This document shows positions 8,969 to 18,140 of a DNA stretch of 64,000 nt, one piece after another. The notes under the pieces were generated by a model. That model ran no database searches. It saw only the letters and a list, made by a program, of their open reading frames with translations, and was not told the origin of the DNA. This stretch comes from Clostridia bacterium (lineage in GTDB: Bacteria > Bacillota > Clostridia > Oscillospirales > Acutalibacteraceae): positions 61,463 through 125,462 of the forward strand of contig JAKSQP010000005.1 in the NCBI GenBank assembly GCA_024404025.1. Direction: 5' to 3'. The stretch's first letter is position 1, and every line of letters starts with the position of its first letter. The position numbers were made by a program, and so were the translations under genes.

Positions 8969-11900
8969 TTATTTAAAATATTTTACTGCTGCTTCAAACA
9001 TACGAATGTCATATTCGCCGGGAACATTTTTATAAAGACCTGCGCCGATTCTTTCGCTGTGACCCATCTTGCCGAATACTCTGCCGTCGGGAGAGGTGAT
9101 GCCCTCAATAGCGAACATTGAATCATTGGGATTGAAATGAATATCGTTTGTTGCGTTGCCTTTAAGGTCAACATACTGCGTTGCAATCTGACCGTTTGCG
9201 GCAAGCTTTCTGATAAGCTCTTCGTCAGCGAGGAATCTGCCTTCGCCGTGAGAAATCGGAACGCTGTAAACATCGCCGACATTGGTGAGAGCAAGCCAGG
9301 GTGACTTGTTGGAAGCAATGCGGGTGCGCACGATTCTTGACTGGTGACGGGCGATGGTGTTGAAGGTCAGGGTCGGGCATTTTTCATCGGTGTCGATAAT
9401 CTTTCCGTAGGGAACAAGTCCGAGCTTGATGAGAGCTTGGAAGCCGTTGCAGATGCCGCACATAAGGCCGTCTCTCTTTTCAAGAAGCTCCGTTACGCCT
9501 TCCTTGATCGCTGCGTTTCTGAAGAATGCCGTGATGAATTTGCCGCTGCCGTCGGGCTCGTCGCCGCCGGAGAATCCGCCGGGGATGAATATCATCTGAG
9601 CGGATTTAAGCTCCGATGCAAATTTCTCAACGCTTCTCTGAATGCCTGAAGCAGAGAGGTTGTTTATAACTATGATTTCCGGCTCTGCGCCTGCGTCACG
9701 AACTGCTTTTGCACTGTCGAATTCGCAGTTTGTGCCGGGAAATGCGGGAATAAGAACTTTCGGTTTAGCTGTTCTTATTGAGGGGGCGGGATAGCTTTCC
9801 GCTTTATAATTGAAGTTTTCAACGGGAGTTTTATCCTGCTTTATGTTGCAGCTGTAAACGCTTTCAAGCTTGTTCTCGTAGTCGCCGAGAAGCTCTGCAA
9901 GGCAAACCTTTTCTTCACCGAGAGAGATGGATTTTTCATCCGTAACCTCGCCGACCTTGAAGCCGATGTTGATATCTTCGGTAACTTCAAGCAGGAATGA
10001 GCCGTAACGGTATTTGAATATGCACTTGGGGCAGAGGTTTTTATCGAAGCTGAATCCGAAGCCGTTGCCGAAGCACATCTTCATAACCGCTTCGCCTATG
10101 CCGCCGAGACCGGGCGTATAGCAGGAAACTGCTTTTCCGCTTCTTAAAAGCTCTGTTACGGTATCAAATACCTTAAGCAGAGAAGCTGTTGCGGGAAGAC
10201 CGTTTGCATCAAGCTCCGGCTCAATGCAGATAACCTTGCTGCCGGCTTTTTTGAATTCGGGAGAAACAATATCCTTAACCTTTTCGGTTGTAACTGCGAA
10301 TGAAACGAGGGTAGGAGGAACATCAAGGTCTTCAAATGAACCGCTCATTGAATCCTTGCCGCCGATTGAGCCGATTCCGAGTTCTTTCTGCGCTTCAAAT
10401 GCGCCGAGAAGAGCCGAAAGAGGCTTGCCCCAGCGTTTTCCGTCTTTGCCGGGATGCTCAAAATATTCCTGGAAGGTGAGATAAACATCTTCAAACTTTG
10501 CGCCGGAAGCAATGAGCTTGCTGACGGATTCAACAACTGCAAGATATGCGCCGTGATAGGGGCTCTTTTCGGTAATGAACGGGTTATAACCCCATGACAT
10601 CAGCGAGCAGTCATCGGTATGCTTCTTTTCAACCGAAATTTTCTGAACCATTGCCTGAATGGGAGTGAGCTGGTTCTTTCCGCCGAAAGGCATAAGAACT
10701 GTGCCGGCGCCGATGGTTGAATCGAATCTTTCGGAAAGACCTCTTTTTGAGCACATATTAAGGTCTGATGCGACAGCTTTGATGTTTTCGGCGAAAGAGC
10801 CTTCGATAACCTTATCAAAGCTTTCGGGCTTTGCGGGAGTAATATCAATATGTTTATCTGCGCCGTTTGAATTAAGGAATTCACGGCTGATATCAACAAC
10901 CTTTTTGCCGTTCCAGTTCATTGTAAGTCTGGGTTCAGCCTTAACGACCGCAACGGGGCACGCCTGAAGGTTCTCCGAATCGGCGAGCTTGAGGAATGCT
11001 TCAACATTCTCCGGTTCAATAACAACTGCCATTCTTTCCTGGGATTCGCTGATTGCAAGCTCTGTTCCGTCAAGGCCTTCATATTTTCTCGGAACTGCGT
11101 TGAGGTCGATTTCAAGACCGTCTGCAAGCTCGCCGATGGCTACCGAAACGCCGCCTGCGCCGAAATCGTTGCAGCGCTTGATCATGCGGCAGGCCGTGCC
11201 GTTTCTGAAAAGTCTCTGGAGCTTGCGTTCTTCGGGAGCGTTGCCCTTCTGAACTTCTGCGCCGCAGGTTTCAACCGAATGAGCATTGTGAGCCTTTGAT
11301 GAGCCTGTTGCGCCGCCAATACCGTCTCTGCCTGTTGAACCGCCGAGAAGAATAACAACATCGCCGGGGGCGGGAACTTCTCTGCGAACATTTTCAGCGG
11401 GAGCTGCGGCAATAACTGCGCCGATTTCCATTCTCTTTGCGGCATAACCGGGATGATAGATTTCATCAACTATGCCGGTTGCAAGGCCGATCTGATTGCC
11501 GTATGAGGAATATCCGGCAGCGGCGGTGGTAACAAGCTTTCTCTGGGGAAGCTTGCCGGGGATTGTTTCGCTGACGGGCTTGAGGGGATCGGCTGCGCCG
11601 GTTACTCTCATTGCGCCGTAAACATAAGATCTGCCTGAAAGCGGGTCACGGATAGCGCCGCCTATGCAGGTCGCTGCGCCGCCGAAGGGCTCGATTTCGG
11701 TAGGGTGATTATGAGTTTCGTTTTTGAAGAGAAGAAGCCACGGCTCTGTTACGCCGTCAACATCAACGTTGATTTTAACGGTGCAGGCGTTGATTTCTTC
11801 CGATTCATCAAGCTTGTTGAGCTTGCCGTTTGCCTTGAGATATTTGACCGCAACAGTTGCAAGATCCATAAGGCATATCGGCTTTGTTCTGCCGAGTTCT

Positions 11901-12658
11901 TTTCTGACGGCGATATAATCGTTATAAGCCTTCTGCAGAAGCTCATCTTCAAATTTAACGCTGTCAATAACCGTAAGGAAAGTGGTGTGTCTGCAATGAT
12001 CCGACCAGTAAGTGTCGATCATTCTGATTTCGGTTATGGTCGGGTCACGATGCTCGCTCTTGAAATAGTTTTGGCAGAATTCAATGTCATCCGCATCCAT
12101 TGCAAGTCCGTAATCCTTAACGAACTGCTCAAGACCGTTTCTGTCAAGACCGTTGAATCCGTCAAGAGTTTTTACTGTTGTGGGAAGTTCATATTCAACA
12201 TAAAGAGTTTCGGGCTTTTCAAGAGATGCTTCCCTTGCTTCAACGGGGTTGATAACATATTTTTTGATTTCCGCAATGTCGGCATCCGAAAGTGCGCCGT
12301 AAAGAGTATAAACCTTTGCGGAGCGGATAACGGGTCTGTCGCCCTGCGAAATTATCTGAATGCACTGCGCCGCCGAATCGGCTCTCTGGTCAAACTGGCC
12401 GGGGAGAAATTCAACTGCGAATACTGCCGCATCGCCGGTTTCGATTTCTTTTGAAGCGATGTCGAGCTGCGGCTCCGAAAAAACCGTTTTAACGGCGTAA
12501 TCAAAAAGCTCGTCTGAAATATTTTCGGCATCATATCTGTTGATGATGCGAACATCGGTGAGAGCGGTTATTCCGAGCAGGTTTCTTGCGTCGGAGAGAA
12601 GAGCCTTTGCTTCGTTTGCAAGCTCTTTTTTCTTTTCAACATATATTCTGTATACCAT
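8969..12658 (-). CDS. purL: Phosphoribosylformylglycinamidine synthase, single-chain with fused glutaminase
   Basis: This is the long, single-polypeptide FGAM synthase (1229 residues). It converts FGAR to FGAM with glutamine and ATP, doing the work of PurS, PurL and PurQ. The central AIRS-type synthetase regions show WSDHCRHTTF, NETHNHPTEIEPFGGAATCIGG and GGKDSMSG. The C-terminal class I glutaminase domain has the nucleophile in MCGICNGFQ and the catalytic His-Glu in PISHGEGRF. Both synthetase halves and the glutaminase triad look intact, in contrast to PurF of this operon. The upstream in-frame ATG at 12676 lies inside purD; the start at 12658 has a GGAGG site 5-7 bases ahead and leaves one base after the purD stop, so it is preferred. 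Confidence 0.96.
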   Translation of the reverse strand: MVYRIYVEKKKELANEAKALLSDARNLLGITALTDVRIINRYDAENISDELFDYAVKTVFSEPQLDIASKEIETGDAAVFAVEFLPGQFDQRADSAAQCIQIISQGDRPVIRSAKVYTLYGALSDADIAEIKKYVINPVEAREASLEKPETLYVEYELPTTVKTLDGFNGLDRNGLEQFVKDYGLAMDADDIEFCQNYFKSEHRDPTITEIRMIDTYWSDHCRHTTFLTVIDSVKFEDELLQKAYNDYIAVRKELGRTKPICLMDLATVAVKYLKANGKLNKLDESEEINACTVKINVDVDGVTEPWLLLFKNETHNHPTEIEPFGGAATCIGGAIRDPLSGRSYVYGAMRVTGAADPLKPVSETIPGKLPQRKLVTTAAAGYSSYGNQIGLATGIVDEIYHPGYAAKRMEIGAVIAAAPAENVRREVPAPGDVVILLGGSTGRDGIGGATGSSKAHNAHSVETCGAEVQKGNAPEERKLQRLFRNGTACRMIKRCNDFGAGGVSVAIGELADGLEIDLNAVPRKYEGLDGTELAISESQERMAVVIEPENVEAFLKLADSENLQACPVAVVKAEPRLTMNWNGKKVVDISREFLNSNGADKHIDITPAKPESFDKVIEGSFAENIKAVASDLNMCSKRGLSERFDSTIGAGTVLMPFGGKNQLTPIQAMVQKISVEKKHTDDCSLMSWGYNPFITEKSPYHGAYLAVVESVSKLIASGAKFEDVYLTFQEYFEHPGKDGKRWGKPLSALLGAFEAQKELGIGSIGGKDSMSGSFEDLDVPPTLVSFAVTTEKVKDIVSPEFKKAGSKVICIEPELDANGLPATASLLKVFDTVTELLRSGKAVSCYTPGLGGIGEAVMKMCFGNGFGFSFDKNLCPKCIFKYRYGSFLLEVTEDINIGFKVGEVTDEKSISLGEEKVCLAELLGDYENKLESVYSCNIKQDKTPVENFNYKAESYPAPSIRTAKPKVLIPAFPGTNCEFDSAKAVRDAGAEPEIIVINNLSASGIQRSVEKFASELKSAQMIFIPGGFSGGDEPDGSGKFITAFFRNAAIKEGVTELLEKRDGLMCGICNGFQALIKLGLVPYGKIIDTDEKCPTLTFNTIARHQSRIVRTRIASNKSPWLALTNVGDVYSVPISHGEGRFLADEELIRKLAANGQIATQYVDLKGNATNDIHFNPNDSMFAIEGITSPDGRVFGKMGHSERIGAGLYKNVPGEYDIRMFEAAVKYFK

Positions 12659-12659
12659 T

Positions 12660-13928
12660 TCAGACCTCCGTGGCATTAAGTGCTTTCCTGCCTATATCAC
12701 GGCGATAGAAAGCATTGCCGAAATGAATCGTTTCTACCAGTTTATATGCGGCGGAAATTGCGTTTTCAAGCGTATCTTCAACTGCGGTTGCGCCGAGAAC
12801 TCTGCCGCCGTTAGTGAGAAGTTTTCCGCTTTCAAGCTTTGCGCCCGCAACATAAACCTTGTTCTCTGATGCTTCGGGAATTGTCAGCTCAAAGCCCTTC
12901 TTATATGAAACGGGATAGCCTTCCGAGGCCATAACAACACAACAGGCGTGTTTGCTGCTGAATTTAACTTCCGTTTCGGCAAGTCTGCCTTCTGTTACGG
13001 CTTTCATTATCGTGAATAAGTCGCTTTCGAGAAGAGGAAGCACTACCTGTGTTTCGGGGTCTCCGAAGCGGCAGTTATATTCGATGACCTTTGCTCCCTT
13101 GGGGGTGAGCATAAGTCCGAAATAGAGGCAGCCCTTGAATGTTCTGCCCTCTGCGTTCATCGCATTGATTGTCGGCAGAAAAATCTTTTCCATGCATTCC
13201 TTTGCCGCAGCCTCTGTATAATAGGGGTTGGGAGCGATTGTTCCCATACCGCCGGTGTTGAGACCTTCGTCATTATCGTGTGCACGCTTATGATCCATTG
13301 AAGAAATCATGGGCTTAACGACTTTTCCGTCTGTAAAAGCGAGAACGGAAACTTCGGGACCGGTAAGGAATTCTTCAATAACTATCTGATCGCCGCTCTT
13401 GCCGAATTTACCTTCATTCATAATTGAAATGATGGCATCCATTGCTTCTTCTTTTGTTTCGGGGATGATAACGCCCTTTCCGAGAGCGAGACCGTCTGCC
13501 TTGATAACATAGGGAAGCTCGGATTTTTCAACATATTCAAGAGCCTTTGCCGCATCGGTGAAAACTTCGTATTCGGCAGTGGGAATTCCGTATTTCTTCA
13601 TAAGATTCTTGGAAAAAACCTTGCTGCCTTCAATGATTGCCGCCTTCGCCTCGGGACCGAAGCAGGGGATGCCCTTTGCGTTGAGGGCATCCACGCAGCC
13701 GAGCACCAGAGGATCATCCGGTGCAACAACTGCATAATCAATATTTTCCTTAACGGCAAAATCAACTATTCCCTCGATGTCGGTTGCGCCGATTGCAACG
13801 CATTCTGCGTCACGGGCGATTCCGCCGTTGCCGGGAAGAGCATAAATTTTTGAAATTTCTTTGTTTTCTTTAAGTTTTTTGATGATGGCGTGTTCTCTTC
13901 CGCCGCCACCTACAACCAAAACTTTCAT
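12660..13928 (-). CDS. purD: Phosphoribosylamine--glycine ligase (GAR synthetase)
   Basis: PurD ligates glycine to phosphoribosylamine with ATP to form GAR, the second step of purine synthesis. The 422-residue protein has the N-terminal VLVVGGGGREHAI signature, the ALPGN segment, the ATP-grasp core (YVIKADGLALGKGVIIPETKEEA), EEFLTGPEVSVLAFTDG, the TGGMGTIAPNPYYT motif and the C-terminal FGDPETQVVLPLLESDL. Nothing is missing. It lies between the AICAR formyltransferase (23 bases upstream) and purL (one base downstream), and its last codons contain the purL ribosome binding site, so the two are likely translationally coupled. Confidence 0.97.
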   Translation of the reverse strand: MKVLVVGGGGREHAIIKKLKENKEISKIYALPGNGGIARDAECVAIGATDIEGIVDFAVKENIDYAVVAPDDPLVLGCVDALNAKGIPCFGPEAKAAIIEGSKVFSKNLMKKYGIPTAEYEVFTDAAKALEYVEKSELPYVIKADGLALGKGVIIPETKEEAMDAIISIMNEGKFGKSGDQIVIEEFLTGPEVSVLAFTDGKVVKPMISSMDHKRAHDNDEGLNTGGMGTIAPNPYYTEAAAKECMEKIFLPTINAMNAEGRTFKGCLYFGLMLTPKGAKVIEYNCRFGDPETQVVLPLLESDLFTIMKAVTEGRLAETEVKFSSKHACCVVMASEGYPVSYKKGFELTIPEASENKVYVAGAKLESGKLLTNGGRVLGATAVEDTLENAISAAYKLVETIHFGNAFYRRDIGRKALNATEV

Positions 13929-13951
13929 TTTAAAACCTCGTTCTGAATTTA

Positions 13952-15136
13952 TCAGTGATGGAAAAGACGCATTCCGGTGAATGCCATAGCCATATCGTAT
14001 TTGTCAGCGCATTCGATAACAAGATCGTCACGAATTGATCCGCCCGGCTCTGCGATATACTTAACGCCGCTGCGATAAGCTCTTTCAATGTTGTCGAAGA
14101 AGGGGAAGAAAGCATCTGAACCGAGGGCAACATTGTCTTTTGTTGCAAGATATGCTTTCTGTTCTTCAACTGTGAAGGGCTCGGGCTGAACGGTGAAATA
14201 TTTCTGCCAGATGCCGTCTGCGCAGACATCTTCTTCGTTCTGATTGATGTAGCCGTCAATAACATTATCTCTGTCAGGTCTGCGGATATCATCTCTGAAG
14301 GGGAGATTGAGAACCTTGTCTGCCTGGCGAAGGAACCATGTGTCTGCCTTTGTTCCGGCAAGACGGGTGCAGTGAATTCTTGACTGCTGACCTGCGCCGA
14401 CGCCGATAGCCTGGCCGTCAACTGCATAGCAGACTGAATTTGACTGCGTATATTTAAGGGTTATGAGAGCAACGATGAGGTCACGGATTGCGCTCTCGGG
14501 AAGCTCTTTATTCTTTGTGACAACATTTGAAAGAAGTTCACGGTCAATTTTGAAATTATTTCTGCCCTGCTCGAAGGTGATGCCGTAAACCTGCTTATGC
14601 TCGATGGGAGCGGGAACAAAATCTGCATCTATCTTTACGATGTTATATGTGCCTTTTCTCTTGCTCTTGAGAATTTCAAGTGCTTCGGGCTCATAACCGG
14701 GAGCGATGATTCCGTCTGAAACCTCTCTCTGAATCATCTTTGCAGTTGTTACGTCGCAGACATCCGAAAGAGCGACCCAATCGCCGAAGGAGCACATACG
14801 GTCTGTGCCTCTTGCTCTTGCATAAGCGCAGGCAAGGGGAGAATCATCAAGACCTTCAATATCGTCAACAAAGCAGGCCTTTTTGAGTGTATCGGAAAGG
14901 GGAATGCCGACTGCTGCAGAGGTCGGGCTGACATGCTTGAAAGAAGTAACTGCGGGAAGACCGAGAGCTTCTTTAAGCTCCTTAACGAGCTGCCATGAAT
15001 TGAAAGCATCAAGGAAGTTGATGTAGCCGGGTCTGCCGTTGAGAATCTCAATGGGAAGCTCCGAGCCGTCATGCATGAAAATTTTTGAGGGCTTCTGATT
15101 GGGGTTACATCCGTATTTAAGCTCAAATTCTTTCAT
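13952..15136 (-). CDS. Free-standing AICAR formyltransferase (AICARFT domain without IMP cyclohydrolase)
   Basis: This 394-residue protein corresponds to the transformylase domain of PurH only. It transfers the formyl group of 10-formyl-THF to AICAR (ZMP) to give FAICAR. Visible are the catalytic Lys-His in SFKHVSPTSAAVG, the QSNSVCYAVDGQAIGVGAGQQSR region, HCTRLAGTKAD, SDAFFPFFDNI and the C-terminal YIAEPGGSIRDD. The N-terminal MGS-like cyclohydrolase domain of ordinary PurH (about 200 residues) is absent; the cyclohydrolase is supplied by the separate PurO encoded just upstream. The start has a GGAG-type site (AAGGAGAATGATG). It uses the product of fhs at the end of the same operon, and its substrate ZMP is the ligand class of the riboswitch at the operon head. 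Confidence 0.93.
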   Translation of the reverse strand: MKEFELKYGCNPNQKPSKIFMHDGSELPIEILNGRPGYINFLDAFNSWQLVKELKEALGLPAVTSFKHVSPTSAAVGIPLSDTLKKACFVDDIEGLDDSPLACAYARARGTDRMCSFGDWVALSDVCDVTTAKMIQREVSDGIIAPGYEPEALEILKSKRKGTYNIVKIDADFVPAPIEHKQVYGITFEQGRNNFKIDRELLSNVVTKNKELPESAIRDLIVALITLKYTQSNSVCYAVDGQAIGVGAGQQSRIHCTRLAGTKADTWFLRQADKVLNLPFRDDIRRPDRDNVIDGYINQNEEDVCADGIWQKYFTVQPEPFTVEEQKAYLATKDNVALGSDAFFPFFDNIERAYRSGVKYIAEPGGSIRDDLVIECADKYDMAMAFTGMRLFHH

Positions 15137-15149
15137 TTCATCATTCTCC

Positions 15150-15869
15150 TTATTTGTTTTTATTTATGATTCTGCTGTCGGTTTTGCCGTCAGCGAGATC
15201 TGTATACTGAACATAGAGTGAAATCTTGTTATCCTTGTCAAGCGCATTCCAGAGTTTTTCCGTGAAAACTTCAATATCGGAATCAATTGCAACTCTTTCG
15301 GGCTCTCCCTGGAAGGTGGGGATGGGGCTGCCGTCGCATACATAGGTGTGGATAAAGTGGCCGAGGCCTGCTTTTGAAGGATAGTCAAATGTGTAGCGTG
15401 CGCAATCGGAACCTTCGGCATCAATGCTCTTGAGGATGCTCATGCTGTAAGTGAAATCGTTTTCCGCAAAGGTGAGCATACCGCTGATTCTCGGAGTAAA
15501 GTTCGGCTTATCGGGCTCGAATTCACGGGAAACGAGAGCCTGCGAAAACGAAAGACCTTTTTCAAGACCTTCATAGATCGTGTCGGTCTGGTCGCCGTTG
15601 GTAACGATAAGGTTATTCTTATATTTGCGGACCGCAGCATAGATGATGAGGCTGGGGTCTTCAACCTTTGAAGCATCAAAAGGCTCCGTGAAGATTTCGC
15701 CGTTCTTCTCTGTGAAGATACGGTTGCGGCTGTTTGCGCTTCTGCCCATGATGAAATATGCGGAGCAGGCCTTTTTGCCGTCTTCGCTCTTGCCGATAAC
15801 TATGCCTCTGCCTACATAAGAATTATCCTTGATGAGCTCTGCGATGTCATTGATCTTGTAGATATCCAT
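15150..15869 (-). CDS. purO: IMP cyclohydrolase, PurO type
   Basis: PurO closes the ring of FAICAR to give IMP. It has the NTN-hydrolase-like fold first found in archaea and is unrelated to the PurH cyclohydrolase domain. The start region (SYVGRGIVIGKS), the Y-F-I-M-GRSANSRNR segment, the NGDQTDTI motif and the PNFTPRI stretch are typical of the family. I chose the ATG at 15869 (239 residues): it has a strong AAGGAAGGA site and starts 2 bases after the purN stop, whereas the upstream ATG at 15938 would run through purN. It is followed by the AICARFT gene, 13 bases away, so the two final steps of IMP synthesis are adjacent but on separate chains. Confidence 0.88.
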   Translation of the reverse strand: MDIYKINDIAELIKDNSYVGRGIVIGKSEDGKKACSAYFIMGRSANSRNRIFTEKNGEIFTEPFDASKVEDPSLIIYAAVRKYKNNLIVTNGDQTDTIYEGLEKGLSFSQALVSREFEPDKPNFTPRISGMLTFAENDFTYSMSILKSIDAEGSDCARYTFDYPSKAGLGHFIHTYVCDGSPIPTFQGEPERVAIDSDIEVFTEKLWNALDKDNKISLYVQYTDLADGKTDSRIINKNK

Positions 15870-15871
15870 TT

Positions 15872-16489
15872 TTACATTCCTTCCTTTATTATAATTTCCA
15901 AACAAACTTTTTCCGCCGCAGCAGGAAGAATTTTCCATTCCGCCTGCTCCATAACTCTTTTCTGGAGTATTTCGGGCGTATCGTCATCCTGAATTTCAAC
16001 GGCTTTCTGAAGAATAATTTCTCCGCCGTCGGGGATTTCGTTGACGAAGTGGACTGTTGCTCCCGTGACCTTAACGCCCTTTGCAAGAGCCGCTTCGTGG
16101 ACCCGGAGTCCGTAAAAGCCTTCTCCGCAGAACGAGGGGATGAGGGACGGATGAACATTTATAATGCGCTTTTCAAAATGCGAGGTGAATTTTTTGCTCA
16201 GGATGCTCATAAATCCGGCAAGAATGATAAGATCCGCTCCGGCATTTTCGAGAGCATCAATGAGCTTATCTTCAAATGCTTCCTGGGAGCCTGCCTCTTT
16301 TTTGGTTATTACAAGGCTTTGGATTCCCGCATTTGCCGCTCTTTCAAGAGCATAAGCGGCGGGCTTATTTGAGATAACGAGCTTTATGCTTCCGCTTTTT
16401 ATAATGCCGCTTTTTTCGGCATCAATAAGTGCCTGAAGATTTGTTCCGCCGCCTGAAACAAGAACGGCGATATTTGCTTTTCTTTCCAT
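15872..16489 (-). CDS. purN: Phosphoribosylglycinamide formyltransferase (10-formyl-THF dependent)
   Basis: PurN transfers the formyl group from 10-formyl-THF to GAR. The 205-residue protein has the N-terminal VLVSGGGTNLQALID phosphate-binding signature, the SNKPAAYALERA segment, the folate-site region LAGFMSILSKKF and the catalytic Asn-His-Asp set in IINVHPSLIPSFCGEGFYG and VTGATVHFVNEIPDGG. It overlaps the preceding formate-channel gene by one base (TAATG), so the formate channel and this formyl-THF user are translationally coupled. Its stop is 2 bases before purO. Confidence 0.96.
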   Translation of the reverse strand: MERKANIAVLVSGGGTNLQALIDAEKSGIIKSGSIKLVISNKPAAYALERAANAGIQSLVITKKEAGSQEAFEDKLIDALENAGADLIILAGFMSILSKKFTSHFEKRIINVHPSLIPSFCGEGFYGLRVHEAALAKGVKVTGATVHFVNEIPDGGEIILQKAVEIQDDDTPEILQKRVMEQAEWKILPAAAEKVCLEIIIKEGM

Positions 16490-17097
16490 TATTTTTTCGC
16501 TCCGTTTGAATATTCTGTCATAACGGAGAGCAGCATTGAACCGACTGCGTTTCCGAGAACAACAGTCATAAGGAATCCGAATGCCTTGAGCGAAACGATT
16601 CCCGAAGCCGCAAAATAGAAAATATCGGCAATTGAATGCTCAAATCCGCTTAAAATGAAAACGGGGATTCCGAAAAGAATTCCGAGAGCGGTGTTTTTAT
16701 CTCTGTAAATGCTGACCGCAAGATACATAAGAACTCCGCAGAAGAAAGCTCTGATAAAGGTTTGAAAAAATTCCTGCTCAAGCTTTGCAGAGCAGATGGT
16801 CAGCGCCTTTTCTCCGAGATTGGGGATTGCATAAGCAATGAGATAGCCGAAAACTATTGTTGCAATTGTATTTCCGAGAAGACCGAGAAGAAGGACCGAA
16901 ACCTCTTCCTTGCCGTGTTTCTGAGGAATATATCCGATTTTGCCGGTGAAAAGGGAATAACCTTTAAAACAAATGCAGAGAAGAGCAACCGAGAAAAGAA
17001 CTGCACCGACATATTTGTTATCGCAGGCGAGAAATACACTTCCGCCGACGGCGATCAGCACACCTGCCGAAATACCGTTAACTGTTTTCTTCAGCAT
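16489..17097 (-). CDS. Formate/nitrite transporter (FNT) family channel
   Basis: This 202-residue integral membrane protein has about six hydrophobic segments and the FNT signatures: [17 protein letters not shown] in the middle and [12 protein letters not shown] near residue 150, close to the G-F-x-H-x-x-A-N motif that holds the central pore histidine. FNT proteins are pentameric channels for formate, nitrite or hydrosulfide; this one is shorter than FocA (about 280 residues), as many clostridial members are. It sits inside the purine operon between purM (7-base overlap) and purN (1-base overlap), so formate is the most likely substrate: it would bring formate in for Fhs. That reading is an inference from position, and the direction of transport cannot be seen. 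Confidence 0.85.
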   Translation of the reverse strand: MLKKTVNGISAGVLIAVGGSVFLACDNKYVGAVLFSVALLCICFKGYSLFTGKIGYIPQKHGKEEVSVLLLGLLGNTIATIVFGYLIAYAIPNLGEKALTICSAKLEQEFFQTFIRAFFCGVLMYLAVSIYRDKNTALGILFGIPVFILSGFEHSIADIFYFAASGIVSLKAFGFLMTVVLGNAVGSMLLSVMTEYSNGAKK

Positions 17098-18140
17098 ATT
17101 GTGATTTTTTCCTCCGATTTGATGATTTCTCCGATAATGTAAGCGTCTTCACCGTTTGCTTTAAGGATTTCAAGAGCTTTTTCCGCATCCTCCGGAGCAA
17201 CAACAATGCTCATGCCGACGCCCATATTGAATGTGTTGAACATATCTCTTTCGCTGATGCCGCCTCTTTCGGCAATGAGGTCGAAAATGGGAAGAATCTT
17301 AACGCTTTCCTTGCTGACCTTTGCGCCGAGGCCGTCGGGAATGCTTCTGGGGATGTTTTCATAGAAGCCGCCGCCGGTGATATGGGAAATGCCCTTTACC
17401 CTGACCTGCTCAAGAAGAGCAAGAACGGGTTTAACATAAATTCTTGTGGGAGTGAGAAGAGTTTCGCCGATTGATTTTCCGCCGAGCCTTTCAAGGGGAG
17501 TTTTAATATCGGAATTCTCAACATCAAGAACTTTTCTGACAAGTGAAAATCCGTTTGAATGAACGCCGCTTGAGGGGAGAGCGATGATAACGTCGCCCTC
17601 TTTCATTGTTTTGTTGTCAATGATTTTTGCTTTGTCAACAACGCCCGTGCAGTAGCCTGCAAGGTCATATTCATCAACCGGATAAAAGCCGGGCATCTCT
17701 GCGGTTTCGCCGCCGATAAGCGCAGCATCGGACTGAATGCAGCCGTCACATACGCCCTTTACAATGTCTGCGATTCTTTCGGGAATGTTCTTTCCGCAGG
17801 CAATATAATCAAGGAAAAAAAGAGGCTTTGCGCCGCAGCAGATGATGTCATTAACGCACATTGCAACGCAGTCTATGCCGACTGTGTCGTGCTTGTCCAT
17901 AAGAAATGCGATTTTGAGCTTTGTGCCTACGCCGTCCGTGCCGCTGACGAGAACGGGGCGGGTAATGCCTTCAAGATCAAGCTCGAAGAGACCGCCGAAT
18001 CCGCCAACATCGGAGCATACGCCGCTTGTGAGGGTTTTAGCTATATGTTTTTTCATAAGCTCAACAGCCTTGTAGCCTGCGGTAATGTCAACGCCGGCTG
18101 CTGCATAGCTGTCTGATCTTGATTGAGTGTTCATGGTCAT
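17091..18140 (-). CDS. purM: Phosphoribosylformylglycinamidine cyclo-ligase (AIR synthetase)
   Basis: PurM closes FGAM to AIR with ATP. From the ATG at 18140 the protein has 349 residues, the family length. Visible are [83 protein letters not shown] and [13 protein letters not shown]. The longer reading that begins at 18170 would lie within purF; the ATG at 18140 overlaps the purF stop as TAATG and has an AAAGGA site, so I prefer it. It overlaps the downstream FNT gene by 7 bases. Confidence 0.96.
   Translation of the reverse strand: MTMNTQSRSDSYAAAGVDITAGYKAVELMKKHIAKTLTSGVCSDVGGFGGLFELDLEGITRPVLVSGTDGVGTKLKIAFLMDKHDTVGIDCVAMCVNDIICCGAKPLFFLDYIACGKNIPERIADIVKGVCDGCIQSDAALIGGETAEMPGFYPVDEYDLAGYCTGVVDKAKIIDNKTMKEGDVIIALPSSGVHSNGFSLVRKVLDVENSDIKTPLERLGGKSIGETLLTPTRIYVKPVLALLEQVRVKGISHITGGGFYENIPRSIPDGLGAKVSKESVKILPIFDLIAERGGISERDMFNTFNMGVGMSIVVAPEDAEKALEILKANGEDAYIIGEIIKSEEKITIC

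Noticed and set aside
11705..12454. 249-residue open frame on the plus strand opposite purL
   Set aside because: It is antisense to the conserved purL coding region, has no ribosome binding site and no recognisable motifs; a shadow of codon use on the real strand.
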